Of a stretch of 64,000 nt of DNA, positions 57,014 to 64,000 are shown piece after piece. The stretch covers positions 2,750,461 through 2,814,460 of the forward strand of contig OZ025868.1 in NCBI GenBank assembly GCA_964019415.1, in the 5' to 3' direction. The notes beneath the pieces are model-generated. The model was not told the DNA's origin and did no database searches. It was given only the letters and a program-made list of their open reading frames with translations. This stretch comes from Ianthella basta (Eukaryota; Porifera; Demospongiae; Verongiida; Ianthellidae). Position numbers and translations under genes: made by a program. Every line of letters begins with the position of its first letter. Positions within the stretch are counted from its first letter, which is position 1.

Positions 57014-57190
57014 CAGTCAATTTCAGAACGGTTGGCCAAAATGGCAAATGGCAAAACGACCAAATGGCGTGACGTCACTATTAGTTTAACTGCTTGCCAT
57101 TACGTCACTCCTATTGTACAGTATTGCCATTTGCTATGACGTCACGCCATTTGCCATTTACCTTTTGGCCAACTATTCTGAAATCCGCTG
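57014..57190. mobile_element. MITE with TA target site, absent from paralogue
   Basis: 177 bp; the left end cagtcaatttcagaacggtt and the complement of the right end (cagcggatttcagaatagtt) are inverted repeats, flanked by TA on both sides. The homologous flank at about 60005-60020 reads gccagtattaagcg with a single TA and no insert, so insertion followed duplication. Copies of atggcaaatggc and gacgtcac-type inner repeats strengthen the palindrome. Confidence 0.8.
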
Positions 57191-57534
57191 TACTAAAGCG
57201 ATATCCATACTTTACAAGTGTTTACCATGCATACTGATAAGCAGATAACACACAAACAATCCTGTCCACTATAAAGATAGTGGCTTTAGAGTGTTCATAA
57301 CTAATTAGCTTGCCCTGTGATACCCTCTTCTCCTACACAATCACCTCAACCCAAAAGTCAACTAGCACTTCCCAACTGAGTGCTGACTGTAGCACTACTG
57401 ACTGTGAAAAGTGTCCCATACTGTACATTAGAATATACTGTATTGGTGTATGGTCACTGGTGCACGTACGTACGTATAGAAGGCCTACTGACTGATGCGT
57501 TAGTTGGAGTCACACACGCACGCACGCATGCACA

Positions 57535-57539
57535 CACGC

Positions 57540-57585
<46 letters not shown>

Positions 57586-58948
57586 AACACGCATTCCAAC
57601 ACAAAACACACTCGCACTACATGTAGAACACACACACGAACATAACTGTGTAAACCACACACACATATCGAGATCAGACACACCACACACTACACAACAA
57701 CAAGACAATTTGTATCCCATTTTCCTACACAACAGATGAAGCCATTTTGGCCATAGCACTGTACATCACTGCACCACTGCTGTCAATACTCACCGCTGCA
57801 TCTCTGGCCATAGCCTGTTTATTGGCTGTGAAACTGCATAGAACAGGAAGGAACAAGAATGTTACATCAGGTACTGTGTGACAACTACATCGACCAGTCC
57901 GTCACTAGGGCATTCTGGTACTACCAAGAGAACAACTGGTTTGCAAGTTGTTAGGATAAGACAATGCCTCCCACTGTCTCACACCACATCTTAGGTCGTG
58001 AGGTTCAGTATGCTAGGGGACAGGGTTGTGCAACATGGTTGCCATGAGTGTCATTCAACTGACAGCTCACGTTGAGCTCTGGACTATGGCCTCACTTTTG
58101 GCAGGTAATGGTAGCACATGAACAGTTTTAAGTTCCCTGCGTACAGCACCAAACAAGGTCGAAGTTCAAAGGTACAGTAGTCTTCAGTTGAATGACAGTC
58201 ACAGCAACCATTTTGTAAAACACTGTAACTCTACACAGATGGTAGATGGCAACAATTCTACTACTCTAGATGAATATGTATACATAATTTTAGGGAACAG
58301 AGAGCCCTACCACGCTCTCTATTTGGTAATCAGTGGACTCTTGTAGTATGTGATGCCAAGTCACCCAGGCATGCAATGAAACCAAATATGAAAGGTCACT
58401 CACTAATGATCTAATTAGCCAAATGAAAACACCTGTAAGGCATGTGCTCAGATAAATCAATCAATCATAAGCTGTTTGTTGGCAGGTAGGGGGAGGGTAA
58501 CTGGTTATATCAGGTTTCTACTGGTATACCAAAATAACAGGAAGTGGAGGTGTTGACAGGTGGTCATGTTGTGTGGGCCAGTCTGTTAGGGCGAGAAGAA
58601 TGTATCAGCTTTAACACAACTGTCTTCTCTGGAATGTCTTGTCATCCCAACTACACCCCCCCCCCCCCCACACACACTCAGGTAATAAAGCACCAATCAT
58701 ATACGACACAGTCGCGACTTCACACTCCACAACAAGACCCGAAACAGAAGACCCACCAACTGTAGCTACCCTGAATCCCAGCTATGTACCCCTCGAGCAT
58801 TTGCTGATGTCCCACACAGTGCACCAGCAGGACCATGTGTGAACATGAAAGTGTTGGATAATACCCTATTGTAAACTCATTAACAGTACAACTTCTATCA
58901 CCATTTACTGAATTACTGCATAATTATCCACTTCCTTTGCCTTGATAA
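57535..58948. repeat. Tandem duplication, unit 2
   Basis: Second copy of 55075-56475. Beyond 58948 it joins sequence equivalent to 57247 onward (acaaacaattctgtccacta), i.e. the block matching 56476-57246 is missing here and instead appears at 59497-60045. Confidence 0.85.
57736..58842 (+). CDS. Duplicated TM + tail cassette of receptor 6
   Basis: Exons 57736-57870 and 58682-58842 duplicate the last two exons of receptor 6 with intact acceptor, donor, phase 1 and stop codon. Changes are few: in the helix SLAIACLLAV replaces SLTIACLLAV; in the tail LNPSYVPLEHLL replaces PNPSYVPLEQLL; IIYDTV is unchanged. No signal, Ig or stalk exon precedes it, so it is either an alternative 3' end for receptor 6 (the phase permits splicing from 55053 to 57736) or the tail of a gene whose front was not duplicated. 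Confidence 0.6.
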
Positions 58949-58949
58949 C

Positions 58950-60535
58950 ATACAAACAATTCTGTCCACTATAATGATAGTGGCTTTAGAGTGTTCGTAA
59001 CTAATTTGCTTGCTTTGTGATACCCCCTTCTCCTACACAACCACACTCACACATACAGAATACACAATACATTCTCACTCCCACCAAAGGGCTTCCTTGG
59101 TTTGTGCAGGTAATGCTAGCTAACAAACATGTCACTCAGGAGGTAATGCAGAGATAATGAAGGGTCGGGGCAATAGGGTTAGATTCCACCAGTCTCCTTT
59201 GGCAAACTGACATTATTGTGGAATGCATCCCAAGGGATTCTAGCCTGTAACCCTAGGCCTAAACATCACAGAAAACAGATGAATTGCTAGCCATAGGCAA
59301 TGGCATGCCAGACAACCTTGTAGCTGGCTGCCATAGCAACTACAGTAAAATTCTATTATGCCCTAGTTATCTTCAGACTACTGGAGCCTTGGCCTGGCCA
59401 GCTGCTAACCACACAACCACAACTGAAAAAGGTCACTGGAGGGTCGAGTATCTATGGTATAACTATGTACCTTTGAGGAGACTAGTATAATGTGCCAGAC
59501 CCCCTGTGGAGGGTCTGGTAGTATTGCATAAGCTGACTTGTGCCATAGGAATGTAATTATTGCACAATGTGGTTAACTCTTGCACAATGTCATCCATAGT
59601 GTGGCAGTCAGCAAGCAAAGTATGGAGTGCCCGAATTCACATTGTTTTGCTTGTACGGCTCATTCTTGCTCTGTTTTGAGAGTGTACCAGAGTGAAGTCA
59701 AACAGCATCTAACAATATCCTTCAAGCAAGCCAATGCCATGTCTTTAAATTTAGGCTGATGTGTCATATAGCAATCGGCCAATTGGCCAGTACTGGATTT
59801 TGTCCTGGACACAGTTGGCATATGTATATACAACAGATCCTTCCACAGGGGATCTGGTGTGCGAGACTATGGGGAGACTGGACAGAAGATTCAAGATGGC
59901 ATTTCGATTCTTAGTAAGACACAAACACACTACAGCACTGAACTATACGTACGTAAGTGCACATCATGATACTGTATGGGTTAACCTTGCGAGTCCAGTA
60001 TATTGCCAGTATTAAGCGATATCCATGCATGCTGATAAGCAGACAACACACAAACAATTCTGTCCACTATAATGATAGTGGCTTTAGAGTGTTCATAACT
60101 AATTTGCTTGCTTTGTGATACCCCCTTCTCCTACACAACCACACTCACACATACAGAATACACAATACATTCTCACTCTCACCAAAGGGCTTCCTTGGTT
60201 TGTGCAGGTAATGCTAGCTAACAAACATGTCACTCAGGAGGTAATGCAGAGATAATGAAGGGTCGGGGCAATAGGGTTAGATTCCACCAGTCTCCTTTGG
60301 CAAACTGACATTATTGTGGAATGCATCCCAATGGATTCTAGCCTGTAACCCTAGGCCTAAACATCACAGAAAACAGATGAATTGCTAGCCATAGGCAATG
60401 GCATGCCAGACAACCTAGTAGCTGGCTGCCATAGCAACTACAGTAAAATTCTATTATGCCCTAGTTATCTTCAGACTACTGGAGCCTTGGCCTGGCCAGC
60501 TGCTAACCACACAACCACAACTGAAAAAGGTCACT
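58950..60535. repeat. Secondary duplication with broken exon copies
   Basis: 58955-59430 and 60050-60535 are nearly identical to each other. Both contain a truncated copy of the receptor 6 exon that begins ACTACCGGAGCC at 54616: here cttcag|ACTACTGGAGCC at 59377 and 60475. The first diverges after about 50 bases and reaches a TAA by 59490; the second runs into a TC/TG array at 60552. Between them 59497-60045 is a copy of 56520-57260 without the MITE. Confidence 0.7.
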
Positions 60536-60551
60536 AACAGAGCTCTTCTCA

Positions 60552-60555
60552 CTAT

Positions 60556-60651
<96 letters not shown>

Positions 60652-60791
60652 TGTATGTGTGGTGTGTGTGTGGTGTGTGTGTGTGCGTGTGGTGTGTGTG
60701 TGTGTGTGGTGTGTGTGTGTGTGGTGTGTGCGTGTGGTGTGTGTGTGTGTGTGGTGTGTGTGTGGTGTGTGTGTGGTGTGTGTGTGTGGTG

Positions 60792-60824
<33 letters not shown>

Positions 60825-60865
60825 TGTGGTGTGTGTGTGTGTGTGTGTGGCGTGTGTGTGTGGTG

Positions 60866-60923
<58 letters not shown>

Positions 60924-60965
60924 GTGTGTGTGTGGTGTGTGTGTGCGCGTGTGGTGTGTGTGTGT

Positions 60966-61001
<36 letters not shown>

Positions 61002-61091
61002 TGTGTGTGTGGTGTGTGTCTGTGTGTGTGTGGTGTGTGTGTGCGTGGTGTGTGTGTGTGTGTGTGTGTGTGTGTCTGTGTGTGTGTGTGT

Positions 61092-61130
<39 letters not shown>

Positions 61131-61149
61131 TGTGTGCGTGTGTGTGTTG
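60552..61149. repeat. Compound (TC)n(TG)n satellite
   Basis: About 30 bp of TC followed by roughly 565 bp of TG repeat with recurring GTGGTGTG and CGTG variants. Open frames of up to 257 codons occur on both strands only because the repeat lacks stops. Confidence 0.95.
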
Positions 61150-63248
61150 TATGATGGACACTGAAGTCCTGTACAGCTGAAAATACAGCAGTTGGGGGAT
61201 CACAGAATGTCTGTACATCAGGATATGACAAACCTACCATGGCAAAAGTATACATTTTGTCCATGTAAGCACACACACCGTATACACCAACACACTATGT
61301 ATAACATAGATATGGTGACTTATGATATTACTTATTTTCCATTACAACAGATTAAAATCAGTTTGGCAATACAGCTGTTTCAGGGTTTCTAGTCCCAATT
61401 CAAATTACATTGTGTTCTGCACTCAATCATGTCAGTAAAGTATTGATTGGTATGGTACAGATTCACATGTGCTCCCATTGTCGACTGACGTCATCACACA
61501 CACAAGTAGCTATGTTCCAAATGCAGTGTTCACGTGATGGAGTGGTGCACATGGCATTAGGCCATTTGGGACAAGAAACATTACGTACAAGGACAATGCG
61601 TGATTGTGCAATAATAGAGGCTAGCATGCTAGACCAATTATGCATGGAGAAAGGCAAAGAGAAGTGATCATATCAATTGGAGATATCTTGCTGTCTTCAA
61701 GTACAGTGCAAGTACCAACGCCTCTTCATTTCTGTGCAGACCAGAGCATGTCCTCCCCCATTCCCTCCCCTACTGCATAGCTTACACTCTTACTGGGAAA
61801 TCAGAAATCATCTGTTTGTCATGTGCTCTCATGAACACCACACTCTCAAACAGCCTAAAGAATGGCCTCTCATCACCAGGGGGAGGATAGCAGTAAGAAT
61901 GTGGCAGAGCTCAAAGAGTCTCACGGTTCCATCTGAGACTGGAGTGGGCATACGGTGATGAGATGAGTAGGTGCAAAGAATGCTACTTAATGGCCATTAC
62001 CACCATGATGAGCACACACATACGTACATGCATGTCTCGCACAAAACACATACCACATGTTGGTATTGGTATGCAGGTGTTGAGCTGTCCTCATCTATAC
62101 ACCTACACTATTAGCGTCTCTACAATACATGTACGTGTACAGCTACCCCTCTCTGGAGAAACAGTGCACAGGTTAATGCACATACACATACATAGTCCTG
62201 CTCATAGAACTGGCACAAATCTAATGTTAGCTACGCTATAAATGCCGTGTATTTTGTCTGTGCATGTGCTTCAGTTACCAAGTAGTGCAGTAAACGTCTC
62301 TCACTGACTGTTATGGACTTACCTGTAGTCGACTTAGGAAAAGGCACCTTGCGTAATGAAGTTCTCATGAATACCCCAGGAAGTGATATAGCACCAACAT
62401 AGAGTAGACAGTGAACCCTTCACGGGGCGGGAGGAGACGAAGTACATCTTCCGCGGTGAAGATTAGGCGGATTCGTTTCCAAAAGTAATACACTGCACCA
62501 TAGTACACGCGCCATTTTGTCGCCTTTGTACAGCTAGGGGAAACCCCATTAGTTAATTCTCTGTAATCACTCATAATTATGCGCGCATGATCATGCCCAT
62601 GCAGACTGAGGCGGTGCATGCATGGGCAACAACTATATAGGGGACGCTCGGTTATTTAAAAGCTAGAGACGTACTGCATGTCGATCACGTGCACGTGCGA
62701 GCTAGAGCAAAGGACTTAATAGATATTCTAAACAAGAAAAGGACATTTTGTAATTCCATGGACATGAAGGCCTTCGTCAGCATATGCAGCTGCTAAGACT
62801 TCGTGATGATTACCAGTGACGAATGACAAGCATTATTATGCATGAATTTTAATTCACATGAAGCCAATTGATGAAGCAGGAACAGTGGGTATAGACTAAA
62901 TTATTTAACCTAAAACAAAATATACTGTTCCAAGTCTTAATGATACTATCTAAGGCTCCACTAGGTTCTGCAAAGGACAAAGCAAAGACAAAATATGAAG
63001 AAATATAGGTCAGTGCTTATTGCAGCCAAATACAGTTATGTACCAGATGCATCTAAAGCCGAAATATGTAGCACTCCAGGACAGAATATCTATAGTAAGT
63101 TAACATTGGACACCAACACACACAGACCCCCATTGATGAGACGTACACATGCACATGGGAAAATAGATGGTTAGCCCTATGCACACATACCATCACAGCA
63201 TACATGCAACACCCCACTGAGATGCACACATACACACCATGGGTTTGG
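61150..63248. other. Intergenic with duplicated receptor 3' flank
   Basis: 61730-62220 is homologous to 10788-11335, the flank of the receptor-6-like pseudogene. 61373-61470 is a decayed copy of the 4264-4461 MITE. 62741-62785 (minus) has a CTGACGAAGGCC...CAAAATGT motif. 62380-62520 is GC-richer and might be a promoter, but no start exon could be attached. Confidence 0.45.
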
Positions 63249-63796
63249 CTAGCCACATCCTTCGGGGTCTGAAGGTTCATTCACACTACCAGTCGTAAAA
63301 GCTTGCACCTGCTCATTACTGCACTGGACATCTGGTGTGGAACCTTTGTTCCATGTACACAGGGCTCCAGGCTGCAAAGGTAAGGAATGAGAAGTGATCA
63401 TAGCAATCTTGAAGGTCAACAGTGTGATGTATGTAGATTACACAATAAGACAGCCAAGACAGTCTCGACTTCATTATGCCAGACCTGCTCCATTCACGAA
63501 AACTCAAATGTATTAGTTACAATAAATCAGCCCATTGGATGCAATGTAAGACAACACACCTCCACATATTTGGAACCCCCATCTGTCTTAAACAGCACTA
63601 ATGCTTCTTCGCTCTTAGTCTCTGCATTTGCCCCCGGTGGTGATGTTTGCCCCTCCTGGACAAAATGTTGCAACAAGACAGAAGCACTGTGAATTGAATA
63701 ATTATACCTTGCATCATGCTGGAGTAAGTGCAGGCTTACGTCTTTGGCAAGTGCACGCATGCTCTCTTCATCCATTTCCGCATCATCTAAATGATC
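63249..63796 (-). CDS. Receptor 7 (partial): 3' tail exons
   Basis: Three minus-strand phase-0 exons: 63796-63740 (DHLDDAEMDEESMRALAKD), 63655-63560 (EGQTSPPGANAETK..., ending GSKYVE) and 63371-63249 (PGALCTWNKGSTPD..., stop TAG). Borders are GT-AG (gattcgtag, ttgtccag, ctttgcag acceptors). Composition, exon size and phase match the receptor 5 tail; the last exon starts PG after a similar acceptor, as does 43244, and QTSP is shared with exon 43411-43328. The TM and ectodomain would lie beyond the right edge. A possible 18-nt exon near 63862-63880 (HCVKVL) is unproven. The gene is called a receptor only by this analogy. Confidence 0.5.
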
Positions 63797-64000
63797 CTAC
63801 GAATCATTTGGCACACATACGTAGTGTAAGTATACGCAGAACTTGCACTTGTGAAACACATATACTCACAAGAACTTTAACACAATGCTGCAAAGCTCAC
63901 TGCTCTATCCAGCAATCATGAAATAAGAATGAATTATTTGAGCTATCATACACTAAGCCAGTGACACACATACACACACACACAGGCACATGTACATACA
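63797..64000. other. Right edge, receptor 7 intron
   Basis: No exon firmly supported apart from the doubtful 18-nt candidate mentioned for receptor 7. A CA tract begins near 63968. Confidence 0.3.

Noticed and set aside
60454..61276. Open frames of 190-257 codons on both strands (poly Cys-Val / His-Thr)
   Set aside because: They are translations of TG/CA repeats, which lack stop codons; same for 14209-14712, 52845-53228 and 10022-10371.

Overview
The window looks like nuclear DNA of an invertebrate animal, most likely a demosponge. Genes are split by GT-AG introns, flanked by CA/TG microsatellites, small TIR elements and non-LTR and Ty3/Gypsy retroelement remnants, and there are no prokaryotic features. 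The sponge assignment is inference; a similarity search would settle it.

The theme is one multigene cluster. At least seven loci encode, or once encoded, single-pass type I membrane proteins built as signal peptide, one Ig-like domain, FN3-like domain(s), short stalk, transmembrane helix and cytoplasmic tail. Every ectodomain exon I could delimit is bounded by phase-1 introns (a few are split by an internal phase-0 intron), while most tail exons are phase 0. I assembled them by hand from splice sites and phase. Receptor 1 (3907-6664, +), receptor 3 (21514-24678, +), receptor 4 (29838-37892, +) and receptor 6 (51344-56364, +) read open from start to stop. Receptor 5 (50990-42504, -) is nearly complete, with one unresolved exon junction, and receptor 7 (63796-63249, -) is a 3' end running off the window. 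Receptors 5 and 6 are head to head, with 353 bp between their start codons.

Decayed relatives lie between them: a signal plus Ig fragment (1957-2629), a receptor-6-like pseudogene (8885-10489), receptor 2 (12222-15260; frameshifted FN3 exon, no start exon found, broken tail phase), an orphan tail exon with two ITIM-like motifs (7145-7276), an antisense transmembrane exon (14493-14623), a duplicated TM/tail cassette (57736-58842) and two truncated exon copies near 59.4 and 60.5 kb.

The tails carry recurring tyrosine motifs: NPSY followed by a hydrophobic residue at +3 (receptors 2, 3, 6 and the 8.9-10.5 kb pseudogene), YMN-type motifs (receptors 2 and 3), ITIM-like hexamers (receptor 6, orphan exon) and an ITAM-spaced pair (receptor 5). 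This suggests a family of signalling recognition receptors that diversifies by exon shuffling, tandem duplication and pseudogenisation, reminiscent in organisation of vertebrate leukocyte receptor clusters and the Hydractinia allorecognition complex. That functional reading is inference.

The rest is intergenic and repetitive: a 5'-truncated LINE (15.5-17.0 kb), a broken Ty3/Gypsy element inside an intron of receptor 5 (48.0-50.1 kb), several TIR elements, segmental duplications and long CA/TG arrays.
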